Source of the DNA: Schistocerca nitens
Taxonomy: Eukaryota > Arthropoda > Insecta > Orthoptera > Acrididae
Direction of reading: 5' to 3'
NCBI RefSeq assembly: GCF_023898315.1
Contig: NC_064619.1
Span: 298,444,150 to 298,508,149 of the forward strand
DNA length: 64,000 nucleotides
The stretch's first letter is position 1. Every line of letters starts with the position of its first letter. Positions 42,735 to 53,048 of the stretch are shown piece after piece. The translations under genes and the position numbers were made by a program. The notes beneath the pieces are model-generated. The model was not told where the DNA came from and ran no database searches. It saw only the letters and a program-made list of their open reading frames with translations.

Positions 42735-42735
<1 letters not shown>

Positions 42736-43322
42736 AAACAATTCAACTTGCGGAAATACTTTTTCTCTTAATTACTAAGATACCTCGCGCTCGACAACGG
42801 ATCTATCTGAAGATTCCTATCTAATTGCGTTTAAGATGAATAAGCTTCGGAAAAAGTCGTTTTCTTCACTATTTTGTCAATACTTAACTCGTAACAACTA
42901 TGAAGTTTGAAGTCTGTTTACTATATAGGTAAATCACGTAAAAATTCTGAAATTCACGGCTGCTACAGATACCTGTAGTGTCTCCACTACGTCCATTTTT
43001 CGACTGCTTTCGTCGCACATCGTAAGACACAAGAAGTTGAATGCACACGAATCTTCTGTTGCTAAGAACCACTCAGAACTGACAGCTACAATGCTCTGTG
43101 CAGCCGGAGCGGTTACACACTGGTAGCCGTCCACGGCAGCTCTTCAATTGGTGTATTGATGACAGGAACAATCCAGCCCGGCTGCTATAAAATGCCAATT
43201 GGCTTAAATCCAGCTATAGTTCTCGCAGAACTTGTCGCGTTAATCCTGTTTGGAAATCCGAGATTTCCACAACTTCACCATTGTCTTCATCAAGAAAGCA
43301 AATGACTGTCGAAGTAGTGATG
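42735..43322. other. No recognisable feature
   Basis: AT-rich, probably intronic if the exon at 40438 is spliced downstream. Confidence 0.35.
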
Positions 43323-43335
43323 GAATCACAGATGT

Positions 43336-43521
43336 GGCTCTGAGCAGTATGGGACTTAACATCTGAGGTCATCAGTCCCCTAGAACGCAGAACCACTTAA
43401 ACCTAACTAACCTAAGGACATCACACACATCCACGCCCGAGGCAGGACTCGAACCCGCGACCGTAGCGGTCGCGCGGTTCCAGACTGAAGCGCCCAGAAC
43501 CGCTCGGCCACACCGGCCGGC
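43336..43521 (-). mobile_element. SINE, class-II tRNA-headed, with 13-bp TSD
   Basis: Minus-strand copy. Perfect TSD GAATCACAGATGT at 43323-43335 and 43522-43534. The 3' end is slightly shortened (starts GGCTCTGAGCAG). Confidence 0.94.
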
Positions 43522-43534
43522 GAATCACAGATGT

Positions 43535-45019
43535 AACTGATGAAGTAGTGTAGACTGCAATCAGTGATTACATTGGCGCCACTTGTAGCTTATTAATTCC
43601 CATCACGACCAACAGTATTCGGGACAAACTCCTATGCAGTCTCTAGGCGTCACATGGCTGTTTCCCGGTGCTGCTGAGAGCGAGTATCTTCGTCAAAGTT
43701 GCTCCGCAGTTCCTCTGATGACTGAGACCCAGTAGTTAGAAATAAGCGCTAGAATCCGTGTCAGCCTGAGACAGAATTTTGAGTTTATTCATAAGGCCGT
43801 GACAGTCTTGAAATGTTGTATACGATCACGATCTATGTACTGAAATTTGTACAGCGTCATCTTTTTCAGCATGTTTTAATACTCGTTGTATCAGTCTTCG
43901 GCACTTAAGTCTGCTGTAATCAGTGGGCAACGAATACCGGAGCAGATATTACACTTTACAGCTTCAGGGCTGACACGTGAAGTATAATACCGTGCTGCGA
44001 AACAGCACAATGCCATTACCCAAACAAATTGATAAGGAATTAGACAAAAATCGGACGTCGATACGTGGTTCAACGCAGATTTCACGGACCACATCGTTTT
44101 CCGCCTAACCTTAGCGGCAGTTCAGCAATACTATCGCACAAAAAAGTTAAAGTGCAAAACCAAGTTGTATCGACAACTATCTTTCGGAATGAGATGTTAC
44201 ACGGCCTCGTACGACTAAAACTTCATGTCCATTGGCTTTCTGCTGCGAGGCCAAGTTATACGGAACAGCGTTCCTCCGCCCAGAGTGCCCCAGTCGATGA
44301 CGATGGACCATCAGCGAAAGTGAAGTTCTCTTGCAGTCTATTACCCACGGAATTTGCCCTTATGGTGTTCAAAACCATTTTCGTCTCGCGAAAATCATTC
44401 GCAGCGTACTTCATGATTTGCTTCGTAATATTTACGCACACTACTTCAGCACCACTATTGAGACTAGAACTTCTGCGAAGGGCGCATCACCTCACCTAAG
44501 GTTTAAATTGGTCCGTATCTCTCCCTCTAAATTCCGAAAGCCTTTTCGATGGCAGAACAGGTAGAACCATGTTTCGGAACGCCACTTTGACGTCTAGCTT
44601 GAGGAGGAATACTACAAAGATGTTAATCGTACGTATTGCCCTTAGAAAGCCAGACGAAGGAATAACCGTATCGCGCATCCCCTTTTACTTATCAGCAGTC
44701 AGTAAGCGTGGAAGTGCAGACACGTTATTTCTCGTGACCTCCCCACGAGAATAAACGAACCCCGACAGAAGCAGAAATTCGCACAGTAACATGTTATGTA
44801 TCGCTGGTGCAGTGTCATAGAGATCGATTTCGGTAGGAACAGTGCCCAACAATGAGCTAAATAAAGAATGTCCTATCATTGACAAAGAACCAGTTCGAAT
44901 CCACGGCAATATACGTTGGAGTACATAATCCTTCCAACGACGAAGCCTACTGTGCCAGCTGGTGGTCACAAACTAGCATGGAGAATCAATTGTTAGTTGC
45001 TGCCTACAGAAGACAACAG
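43535..45019. other. No gene recognised
   Basis: About 1.5 kb of mixed composition. Frames at 44065-44499 and 44685-44969 are open but show no recognisable domain and overlap opposite-strand frames. Confidence 0.35.
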
Positions 45020-45365
45020 AGGGGCACCGCCCCACTGCGCCGCTGTGAGCTCGGAAGCACCACGGCGATTTTGCAATGGAAACTTCGAGGACAAGCGAGC
45101 AGTGATCGGCACCGCTTTAGACGACGCCCCTCTCAAGCGCACCTGCCCTAACACTGCGGACCGCGCGCTGCGGCTCAGACGCGCGCGGCAGCGACGACCG
45201 CACGGGCCAGACTAGCCGGCCGGCGTCGCTGGCGCAGCCGACGCCTGCGGCGTCCCTCGGCGCCGTGGTTTCTGCGTGGACGCGTACTCGACCGCCCGGC
45301 GCAGGCGCACTAGGCGCGTTCACTTCGCTGCCTGCCGCACCGACGCTGTCCGCACAGACTAACAA
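45020..45365. promoter_or_regulatory. GC-rich, CpG-dense patch
   Basis: CpG-dense, with overlapping open frames on both strands (minus 45117-45497, plus 44997-45215). It lacks domain-like peptides. Possible CpG island. Confidence 0.28.
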
Positions 45366-45561
45366 ATCACGAATCAGGTCCCTGGAGAGGGACTGGGTCG
45401 ACGACACTGCCCGTCGTTTATACATACCGCTGAATTGAAGTCCTTCGCTTTCTTTTTCTGTCTGTAAGGGAAGGGGTTTTGATACGGTTTTCACCAACGG
45501 ACGGACTCACGAGGAAGATTTATCTCTATACATAAAAGGTAATGTCCTGACTGACAGACAG

Positions 45562-45588
45562 ACTCACTCACTCACTCACTCACTCACT
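45562..45588. repeat. (ACTC)n microsatellite
   Basis: Six to seven ACTC units after a GACTGACAGACAGACTC lead-in. This tract commonly precedes the repeat described next. Confidence 0.92.
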
Positions 45589-45763
45589 GATTCAACATCG
45601 CCCAAACCGAATCATTACGGATATAAACTTGAAATTTGCAGATGGTGTTGATCATACACGGTAGGCGTCGTTTCAGAAGGGATATTTCGAAATTCGACCA
45701 GTAAGGCAGTGAAATAGGGGATAACGGGTTTTTTGAAAATATGTCGTTACTAGGGCAGTTTTG

Positions 45764-46130
45764 AAGCTAGACTTACGAAAAATTGGTATTTGGTTTCTCG
45801 GTCAGAAATAAAGAAGTTCGTGTTTCAGCACTTTCTGGAAATTCAATCACTAAGGGGGCTAAATAGTCGGTCAAAGCTTTTTTTTAAAAATATAAATCAT
45901 TATTAAAGAACTACTACAGCATTTTTAAAGCTACGTCTATGAAAGTTGGCATTTGACTTCTCGGTCAGAAATAAAGAAAAGCGTGTTTCATTGTTTCTAG
46001 AAATGCAACCTCTAATGGGATGAGATAGGGGATGAAAATTAAAAAAATATATTGTTTAATTAAAAAAATTAAAGCTAAATCAATGAAAATTGCTAGTTCG
46101 CTTCTCTATTAGATATAAAGAAAAGTTTCT
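45764..46130. repeat. Three imperfect tandem units of about 145-165 bp
   Basis: Units start near 45764, 45927 and 46070. Each begins AAGCTA, then TTGGTATTTGG / TTGGCATTTGA / TTGCTAGTTCG, then CTTCTCGGTCAGAAATAAAG or a variant, then CGTGTTTCA-like sequence. Together with the ACTC tract this is probably the non-coding end of an unclassified transposon. Confidence 0.65.
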
Positions 46131-46596
46131 TAGGCCATGAAAATTTCCAACATAACAACGCTGGACTCCAGCTACCAGAATCGATTAAACAGACACAAAA
46201 AATTCTATGCAAGCCATTAAGTCTACGCGAGCTAACCAGCTGGCGCTAACCTAGTACACATGACGTTGTTCTCTGAATGTTTATCGTAACTTCACGCTAT
46301 GGCCCATAAACGATATTACCGCTACGTCATATAGGTCGTCTGGCCGTGGACACTTTCAAGGGAAGTGCGTGATCATGAAAGCTCGAAACCGCAAGTAAAT
46401 GTGCTTAGAATGTAAATCTCGAAAACAGTCATAAGAGCCATTCGCAAGCAAAACTAACCGTCGTAACACGGGAGACATTTCAATGGTCACTTACTCAAAG
46501 CCTGAGAGATACAAACAACTTTCCAAGAACGGCAATCACAGCTCACAGACATTGTGAATAATCATAAAAACACTCACCACTCAGTAACTATTCGGA
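46131..46596. other. No recognisable feature
   Basis: Intervening AT-rich sequence. Confidence 0.35.
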
Positions 46597-46644
46597 ATAG
46601 TGTTTCCAAAACCCGCACAGCTATATGGTACGAAGGTGCTTTAT

Positions 46645-46690
46645 TCGCAGCTACCGGTTTCACGTCAATATAGACGTATCTTCAGCATTA
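46645..46690 (-). ncRNA. Hammerhead-ribozyme-like core (left arm)
   Basis: Minus strand: CTGAAGA, stem II ACGTC/GACGT around TATATT, then GAAA, CCGG, UA, and shortly AATAAAG. Stem II is a perfect 5-bp helix. ACCGGU is palindromic, consistent with a dimer-forming stem III. Confidence 0.58.
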
Positions 46691-46755
46691 TAATGGTTAC
46701 ATTTTAATAATGTAGACAGACAACTGAGGAGTCCAAGCATCTGCAAAGTTATCCA

Positions 46756-46949
46756 AAAAAATGGCTCTGAGCACTGTGGGACTTAACTTCTGAGGTCATC
46801 AGTCCCCTAGAACTTAGAACTACTTGAACCTAACTAACCTAAGGACATCACACACATCCATGCCCGAGGCAGGATTCGAACCTGCGACCGCAGCGGTAAC
46901 GCAGTTCCAGACTGTAGCGCCTAGAACCGCACGGCCACTTCGGCCGGCG
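46756..46949 (-). mobile_element. SINE, class-II tRNA-headed, with 10-bp TSD
   Basis: Minus-strand full-length copy. TSD AAGTTATCCA at 46746-46755 and 46950-46959. It sits in the spacer of the foldback element. Confidence 0.94.
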
Positions 46950-47260
46950 AAGTTATCCACGTTGAGAGTGAAACCACATTGGAGAGCTGTCATAATAAAA
47001 AAGTGAGTACACCCAAAAGGTGCGTGTCAAAATGTACAAAGCATGACTGCTGAAAGAGCCAGGTCGGATAACACCCCGCAGGATATATTACAATATCATG
47101 TAGACAACGGCTGTATAAAACCAATTTAAATAAAACTTAAAATCCTGTATGATGCACGTACTTCCGGCGCATTGCTACCCAGCCGATGTGGTGTAAGCAG
47201 ACCGTGGAGGCAAGTAATACACAGTAAGGCGGAAGGCACTGTTGGCTAACCATTATAAAC

Positions 47261-47332
47261 CTGAAGATGCGTCTATGCTGACATGAAACCTGAAGATGCG
47301 TCTATGCTGACATGAAACCGGTAGTTGCGAAT
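47261..47332 (+). ncRNA. Tandemly duplicated hammerhead-like core
   Basis: The 29-base unit CTGAAGATGCG...CATGAAAC occurs twice back to back (47261-47289, 47290-47318). The second is followed by CGGTAG and AATAAAG. Both have CTGAAGA and GAAA; stem II (TGCGTC/GACAT) is worn compared with the left arm. Confidence 0.5.
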
Positions 47333-47372
47333 AAAGCACCTCCATACAGATACGAGGCTTTTGGAAAGACAT

Positions 47373-48329
47373 CATTCTTGACTTCTTTATTTGTCATAAC
47401 TTTTATGATAATTTGAATGGCTATTGACTGCTGACTGTTTTTTAATGTTATTCTAAGAGAGGAATTTTGGGAAGGCGAAGAAACAAAATACCGCTGCAAT
47501 ATGTCCAAAAACACACACAGTTCAATGTCATGAATTATTGCTATATTCCCCCTGCTTGAAATAGTTACGCTATCTGAACAACAAACTTTTCTGCTGACAT
47601 GACAGAGTTGCACAGCTATTCAGCCTTCAAAGCACAGGTATGTGATTTCAATGAAAAGGTCAGGGCGAAGTGCAACAGAGTAATATGCACGTCAGGCTGA
47701 CGTCACTTTTTCACATTCAACATCACTTCTATATCAAACGGTCCAATATCAAAGGCTACAGTAACTGTATTTTCAAACGATGACATTGGTATGTCAATGT
47801 CGTAACTTGCCTTTTGTCAAGCATGTTGCAACCCACGATTGTACTTCGGTGAAGAAAGTTGATTGTATAGTACAGAGCGAAGTCCCATGTTGAAATGACG
47901 ATCGTGTAACTTTACTTGTGGTTTTCACATTGCTATCCTACAAAATCAACTGACCTTCTCATTCAAAACTTATGTGCCTACGGAAGTACACACCAAGATT
48001 TTGGCAATATTTTGTTGTCTTTGGTGTGTTTTTCGTCCTGTTATAGTGAAATTTTATTTCTTCGCGTTACCAAAAATGCTCTTTTACACTTTGGTGATCG
48101 CTCCAATATCTCTCGTGTTGAAGACGCGAAGTTTTACAAGCGAAAGGCTCATACAACTGCGTCTGAGATAAGCGATTTATATTTAACTACATCTTCGTGC
48201 CGTTCTGTGCGTTCGAGGCATGCACTTCCGTTGGGTTAGCCGTACGAAGACAGGGCGAGTCGCTACAAGTTACTAATAATTCCCTGCCATTACAGAATGT
48301 AAGAAATTGTAGTATATGAGTCTAAGTAG
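47373..48329. other. No gene recognised
   Basis: AT-rich sequence. Open frames at 47302-47613 and 47916-48239 show no recognisable domain. Confidence 0.35.
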
Positions 48330-48644
48330 AGGCATGATCCATTTCATAAAGGCGTACGAACCTTCCCTTTAAAGCTGCATAAAATCGGACAAGGTCAGAA
48401 CAGATTCGAATATGGAGAGATCGGTATACATGATCGAACTGTATTACACTGTTTTCTAGACAAAGAAATCAGGTACAACACAGCTGAAGATGTGGACCTC
48501 CCACTCGCATTAAGGAGTCCTGATTCCTGGGAAGCTATACATGATATTGCTAACCAGATATCCCACAGGAAACTTCCATGGTTATTACAACATATGTTTA
48601 TAAGATATGTTGCAGGCAACCCTGGAACAGGTCATGTAAACTGA
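48330..48644 (+). other. Open frame of 104 codons without an early ATG; possible exon or pseudogene
   Basis: Follows a TAG at 48327-48329 and ends with TGA at 48642-48644. It encodes, in part, GQGQNRFEYGEIGIHDRTVL and DLPLALRSPDSWEAIHDIAN, ending GNPGTGHVN. Composition is protein-like, with few low-complexity runs, but there is no start codon near its beginning and I recognise no family. Chance occurrence in 64 kb is quite possible. Confidence 0.25.
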
Positions 48645-48877
48645 TAGCCTTAGTAAATAATGCATGAACGGATGTCCGTACGATCGTGCACTTCACTTCA
48701 TAGTGTCGCTATCATTAGATCGCGCTCTTATTCTCAGTTGCGGTCACGTCGATACCACACTATTTAATAGCAGCGATACAAATGCCAAAGCATACGTTCT
48801 GGAAGTACAAACACTGTGTTTATCTGTGTCGGTTGTGAATACGAACACGATGTTTCGAGATAACATCTATCCCCTTG

Positions 48878-48922
48878 CGTCTGAGGAAGAGGATTCAGGT
48901 GGCCTCTGAAACGTTTGAGTTT
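48878..48922 (+). ncRNA. Hammerhead-ribozyme-like core
   Basis: CTGAGGA (48881-48887), perfect stem II AGAGG (48888-48892) with CCTCT (48903-48907), GAAA (48908-48911), then CGTTTGAG. CG followed by UU fits the U-H cleavage rule. The partner arm, if any, was not found, so this may be a truncated element. Confidence 0.52.
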
Positions 48923-48959
48923 TAATTCACAGTTAACGCGGATACAACACCGACAGCCT

Positions 48960-49800
48960 TTCACGTAAGGGTGTTGTCGCGAAAGACTTTTGAGGATATA
49001 TTGGGGTTAGCGAGTTTAGATCAGCAAAAAATATCAAGCAGAGTTGTAGTGTGCTACTTTCCACATACAAATGCACGTAGTGTTCGTCTAACAGTAGTTT
49101 TTTGTTTCTGTGTAGTACGACCAAGTGTTCAGCTCGACAAGTATTAAACACGATTTACGCAGAAATTCAGTAATAAACATAGGCAAACATGAACCACAGT
49201 AACAATGAATCTCAAGCTGAAACACTTGCCACAACTTTTGAAATGGAAAATATTTATTGACGAAGATGTATTTTGGAATGAGTTGCGCTTTTAAACAGCA
49301 TCGAATGTTCCGTCAGGCCTCATGATTAACCGTTGTCATACGTGCTGTCCACAGATTGTGTACTAGTACGTATGAACTGGATTTCCTTCTATTCAAACTG
49401 ACTGCTTACAAAGGATCCGGCGCAGTGGACTTCCTTCGAAATGACACTACCCAGTTCTGCTCAATCCTTCATCTACAGCAGCGAAACATTTATCGTGTAA
49501 TCAATGTCAACATGCAACGTTAATGATTAATCAAAGCGCTTATTTTATATGTGATTATTTGTACATCACCAACAACCAGGTACTTGGAATTAGTCGTGCT
49601 TTATACTAAACTGACACTGAATTACAGGCTAAAAACTGAAAAGTGTGTCGTTCAGACCCCAACGTCGATTTATCTTATTATATGTAGGCGGTTAAATTTT
49701 ATATTTGAGTTTCCTAAACAAGCTGTAACAACCTAGATGTAATTTGTACAATAGAAAAATAACCCACAAGGAGATCGCTTTGTTGATGCCGTATACGCTG
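48960..49800. other. No gene recognised
   Basis: AT-rich sequence without a recognisable signature. Confidence 0.35.
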
Positions 49801-49819
49801 CTAAAGTCTCTCTCTCTCT

Positions 49820-49822
<3 letters not shown>

Positions 49823-49886
<64 letters not shown>
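49823..49886. repeat. (TA)n microsatellite, left of palindrome
   Basis: About 32 TA units, preceded by CT units. With the (TA)n at 50511-50562 it brackets the palindrome, as though the element inserted into a TA repeat and duplicated it. Confidence 0.97.
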
Positions 49887-49888
<2 letters not shown>

Positions 49889-49959
49889 ATGATGAGACTT
49901 ACCAAACAAAAGCGCTGGCAGGTCGATAGACACACAAACAAACACAAACATACACACAA

Positions 49960-50000
49960 AATTCAAGCTTTCGCAACAAACTGTTGCCTCATCAGGAAAG
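49960..50000 (-). ncRNA. Hammerhead-ribozyme-like core (left arm of palindrome)
   Basis: Mirror copy of the right-arm motif: CTGATGA (reverse complement at 49989-49995), stem GCAAC/GTTGC, GAAA (49969-49972 on the complement), GC, UU, GAA. Confidence 0.58.
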
Positions 50001-50352
50001 AGGGAAGGAGAGGGAAAGACGAAAGGATGTGGGTTTTAAGGGAGAGGGTAAGGAGTCATTCCAATCCCGGGAGCGGAAAGACTTACCTTAGGGCGAAAAA
50101 AGGACAGGTACACACTTGCACACACACACATATCCATCCACACATATACAGACACAAGCAGACATAATATATTGAAAAACTTTAAATATGTCTGCTTGTG
50201 TCTGTATATGTGTGGATGAATATGTGTGTGTGTGCAAGTGTATACCTGTCCTTTTTTCGCCCTAAGGTAAGTCTTTCCGCTCCCGGGATTGGAATGACTC
50301 CTTACCCTCTCCCTTAAAACCCACATCCTTTCGTCTTTCCCTCTCCTTCCCT

Positions 50353-50392
50353 CTTTCCTGATGAGGCAACAGTTTGTTGCGAAAGCTTGAAT
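50353..50392 (+). ncRNA. Hammerhead-ribozyme-like core (right arm of palindrome)
   Basis: TTC (50355-50357), CTGATGA (50358-50364), GGCAAC-AGTTT-GTTGC (stem II with five GCAAC/GTTGC pairs), GAAA (50381-50384), GC, UU, GAA (50389-50391). TTC/GAA can form stem I, and AGCU is self-complementary for stem III. All core positions are intact. Confidence 0.6.
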
Positions 50393-50509
50393 TTTGTGTG
50401 TATGTTTGTGTTTGTTTGTGTGTCTATCGACCTGCCAGCGCTTTTGTTTGGTAAGTCTCATCATCTTCCTTTTTAGATATATTTTTTCCACGTGGAATGT
50501 TTCCCTCTG

Positions 50510-50510
<1 letters not shown>

Positions 50511-50562
<52 letters not shown>
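50511..50562. repeat. (TA)n microsatellite, right of palindrome
   Basis: About 26 TA units following the unpaired 45-bp right extension of the palindromic element. Confidence 0.97.
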
Positions 50563-50565
<3 letters not shown>

Positions 50566-50831
50566 CGTCTTCACTCTACTCGATGTACAGGTTCTGGCTT
50601 AATATACCAGTATTATATCTTTAGTTTCTATTAGCGTGATATCTTACAATGCTTTTTAACGTATGACAAGAACATGTTTGGTCAACTTACAGTTGGCTGT
50701 CGCTCCTGATCTATCAAACGTCTCCCCTTCATTTTGTAGCGTTTCTCTGGTTAGCTCTGCACCGTTATTTTTATTTATTTATTTTTTTTTTTTCATGTTT
50801 CCTTCACCACGTCAGGGCATTGCATCTGCAG

Positions 50832-51246
50832 TTGGCAGCAGCGGTCTCGCCGCGAAGTATACACCGGATTTCGCACGATCACCGAAATTAAAGCATCGTC
50901 GGGTCCGGTTAGTACTTGAATGGGTTACCGCGTGGGAACACCCTGTGCTAAGGGAAACCAAGTTCAAAATGGTTCAAATGGCTCTGAGCACTATGGGACT
51001 TAACATCTGTGGTCATCAGTCCCCTAGAACTTAGAACTACTTAAACCTAACTAACCTAAGGACATCACACACATCCATACCCGAGGCAGGATTCGAACCT
51101 GCGACCGTAGCAGTCGCGCGGTTCCGGACTGAACGCCAAGAACCGCTAGACCACCGCGGCCGGGGGAAACCAAGTCACCGAAGTGTCGTCGACATGAAAG
51201 TTTTGCATCAGGCCGTTAAGCTATGCGACATTACTACCATTTCCAG
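50832..51246 (+). mobile_element. 5S rRNA-derived SINE interrupted by a second SINE
   Basis: 50860-50945 resembles 5S rRNA: ACACCGG, GATCACCGAAATTAAAGCAT, TTAGTACTTGAATGGGTTACC, GGGAACACC in order. The body resumes at 51164 after a SINE (50964-51163): CAAGTCACCGAAGTGTCGTC, then AAAGTTTTGCATCAGGCCGT and CGACATTACTACC. The body is the same type as in the 5S SINE at 13681-13871. The body plus the adjoining SINE junction recurs at 56532-56833. Confidence 0.82.
50964..51163 (-). mobile_element. SINE, class-II tRNA-headed, with 12-bp TSD
   Basis: Minus-strand copy with TSD GGGAAACCAAGT at 50952-50963 and 51164-51175. It carries the distinguishing head sequence ACCGCTAGACCACCGCGGCC that is also found in the copy at 56532. 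Confidence 0.92.
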
Positions 51247-51649
51247 TAGGAGCTTCTAAAAGATTATGAACAACACTTGTACAGAAGCTCCTGTACTCGC
51301 CGTCGAGCTCTTCATTATTCGGTGCAGTACTCTCACCCGTATCCTTTACGTTAGCTGGTGGACTAACATACTGACCTCCACAAGTATTATTATATTCATT
51401 TAAGGTTTTTCAGATATTGTCCGTGTCAGCAAAAAAAATTGACGAAGTATGAGTACGACTCACGCACTGTGTGTTCCGTACAAGGTTAATTACTTATACA
51501 GATATTTCATCGATTCCGGGAATCTAGAATCTCTATCATTTTCACTTGTTATCGACCTGGCAAGATACGGGTCTCAGGGATTCTAATATTTTTGAAAATG
51601 TTTGAATTTCAATAACACAAATGTGACTATGTAGTTCTCTATTTAAGTT
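51247..51649. other. No recognisable feature
   Basis: AT-rich sequence between the 5S SINE and the next foldback. Confidence 0.35.
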
Positions 51650-51901
51650 GACTGGGCCGCAATGGTAAAATTCAAACATCAGACAAGGAATGGCTTTACT
51701 ACACGTAGATATGGACTTTCAAGTTTTATGTGAAACTACAGACTAGGCTGCGAATGTCTGCTTCACATACAACTTGAAACGCCATATTTACGTGCAGTAA
51801 TCGCTCCGGGCTATCTGATGATGGATGAACTCCGAAACGAGTGATATCCGCAATAAAGTCGTTCGTTGCCTGATGTTTCACTTTTACTATTGCGACCCTG
51901 T
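51650..51901. mobile_element. Foldback element with one surviving hammerhead core
   Basis: Left arm 51650-51740 (CCGCAATGGTAAAATTCAAA, ATCAGACAAGGAA, CTTTCAAGTTTTATGTGAAA) and right arm 51758-51901 (inverted counterparts). The left arm has lost about 60 bp that include its core; the right arm keeps it. Confidence 0.72.
51812..51858 (+). ncRNA. Hammerhead-like core followed by AATAAA
   Basis: CTGATGA (51815-51821), a short GGA/TCC stem, GAAA (51834-51837), CGAG, then AATAAA at 51852-51857. The U-H position is unclear (UGA), so activity is doubtful. Confidence 0.42.
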
Positions 51902-52993
51902 CACGATAAATGCAGAACAGCTGATTGTTTTAGTTTCAAGTTTAACTCGGATACCAAAGGAGAAAAAAATACTTTTTCTTTTGATGTAGTTACAAATTAA
52001 CAATTTTCGGATTACTGTGAAACCTTACTTCTTGCTAAATTTTAACATTGTAGAACAACAGGAGGTATCCTAGAGGTTCTGATGAGTGACTTTGCGTAAA
52101 TGAAAATACGAGAGATAAATGGCTGTACCTTATGACTGCATTGACTTAGAAGCTAATGTTTATTATACCGCCAAAGAACAACAGTTCTTAGTAGTGACAT
52201 AAATTTCAACTTGATACGTCTGAGAACAAGGATTCTTAAAAGTTCGACAGACAGACGGATAACAAAGCGATCATGTAACGGTTCCGTTTTTACCAATTGA
52301 GCCACGGAACCCTAAACATGCAGTATTCTTTAGTTTCAGGGCAGTGTCACACAGACAGAATGTTAGCTGACTAGTCACATTACCACAAAAAAAGGCTATA
52401 CTGGGCAGCAACGACACTGGAGACACTGAACGTAAATTTAGTGCTGCACACACAATAGCGATGGGTTCGAAGAACCTTAATCCCAACTATCTACAAATCT
52501 TTTCCATGCCAATGGTCAGTCAGATGACAGGATTACGGCTCCACGGATGCCCCTCCCTCGCGTCTGTGATCTGACCAATAAATCCTGTTGGGAACACTTT
52601 GTACGAGGACAAGAAGAGATTGGCGTGGGGACGAGAAGAGGAAGGCGGCCAGCCCATCCCAGTCCAGGCGCTGCTGGCCGCTGATTTGTATGCGCGCTGC
52701 CCGGAGTACCGGTAGCTGTAGAGCGGAAGTCACGCCCCTCCCGACACAGAGCTTTACACCGGCGCCATAAATTCATGTCTGGCGCGTCTGGGCGATAGGG
52801 GACGTGAGCGCGTTCCTCAATCGCCAGCCGGGTCGCTTAACTGGGTCCTCCAGGGCCGCATAGAGTTTCTCCGTCAGAAACAAAATTAAAATTATCTAAA
52901 TCGGGCGCAACACTTAATGAATAACGTAGTCCCTTAACACAGTAAAGCGTTTCACTGTTGTTTTTTTTTTTTTTAATGAAAGATATTAACGGT
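51902..52993. other. No gene recognised
   Basis: AT-rich, with a GC-richer part at 52540-52800 whose open frames on both strands look compositional. A poly(T) run is at about 52960-52974. Confidence 0.35.
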
Positions 52994-53048
52994 ACTTTCT
53001 GGTAGATCAAAACTGTGTGCCGGACCGAGACTCGAATTCGGGACCTTA
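52994..53048 (-). mobile_element. Fragment of tRNA-like SINE
   Basis: The minus strand reads AAGGTCCCGAATTCGAGTCT, CGGTCCGGCACACAGTTTT and a worn CTGCCAGGAAGT equivalent, matching the tRNA-like element of 3048-3232 and 33957-34292. Confidence 0.75.

Larger units (their letters stand above)
46597..47372. mobile_element. Foldback element with hammerhead cores, holding a SINE
   Basis: Left arm 46597-46706 and right arm 47242-47372 are inverted copies: GGTGCTTTATTCGCAGCTAC at left, GTAGTTGCGAATAAAGCACC at right, and TATAATGGTTA / TAACCATTATA. Each arm carries a hammerhead-like core followed by AATAAAGCACC. A SINE (46756-46949) inserted in the spacer. The right arm has a tandem duplication of its core. 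Confidence 0.83.
49887..50466. mobile_element. 580-bp near-perfect palindrome with hammerhead cores
   Basis: Left arm (from AGATGATGAGACTTACCAAA) and right arm (ending TTTGGTAAGTCTCATCATCT) are reverse complements over about 280 bp each with only a few mismatches, around a spacer of about 20 bp (AATATATTGAAAAAC region, 50167-50184). Both arms have CA/TG-rich stretches and one hammerhead-like core each. A further ~45 bp at the right (to 50510) is not mirrored. Arm similarity is higher than in the other foldbacks, suggesting youth or gene conversion. Confidence 0.92.

Noticed and set aside
44065..44499. 144-codon plus frame as a gene
   Set aside because: No domain recognised, overlapped by an opposite frame, no splice or promoter signals that stand out.
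50036..50491. 151-codon minus frame in the palindrome
   Set aside because: It is repeated nearly identically by the frame at 49889-50167 from the other arm, encodes Thr/His/Lys simple-repeat sequence, and belongs to the foldback arms.
50860..50945. 5S rRNA gene
   Set aside because: Only part of 5S is matched, with substitutions in conserved positions, and it runs into a SINE body; the same holds at 13701-13777.
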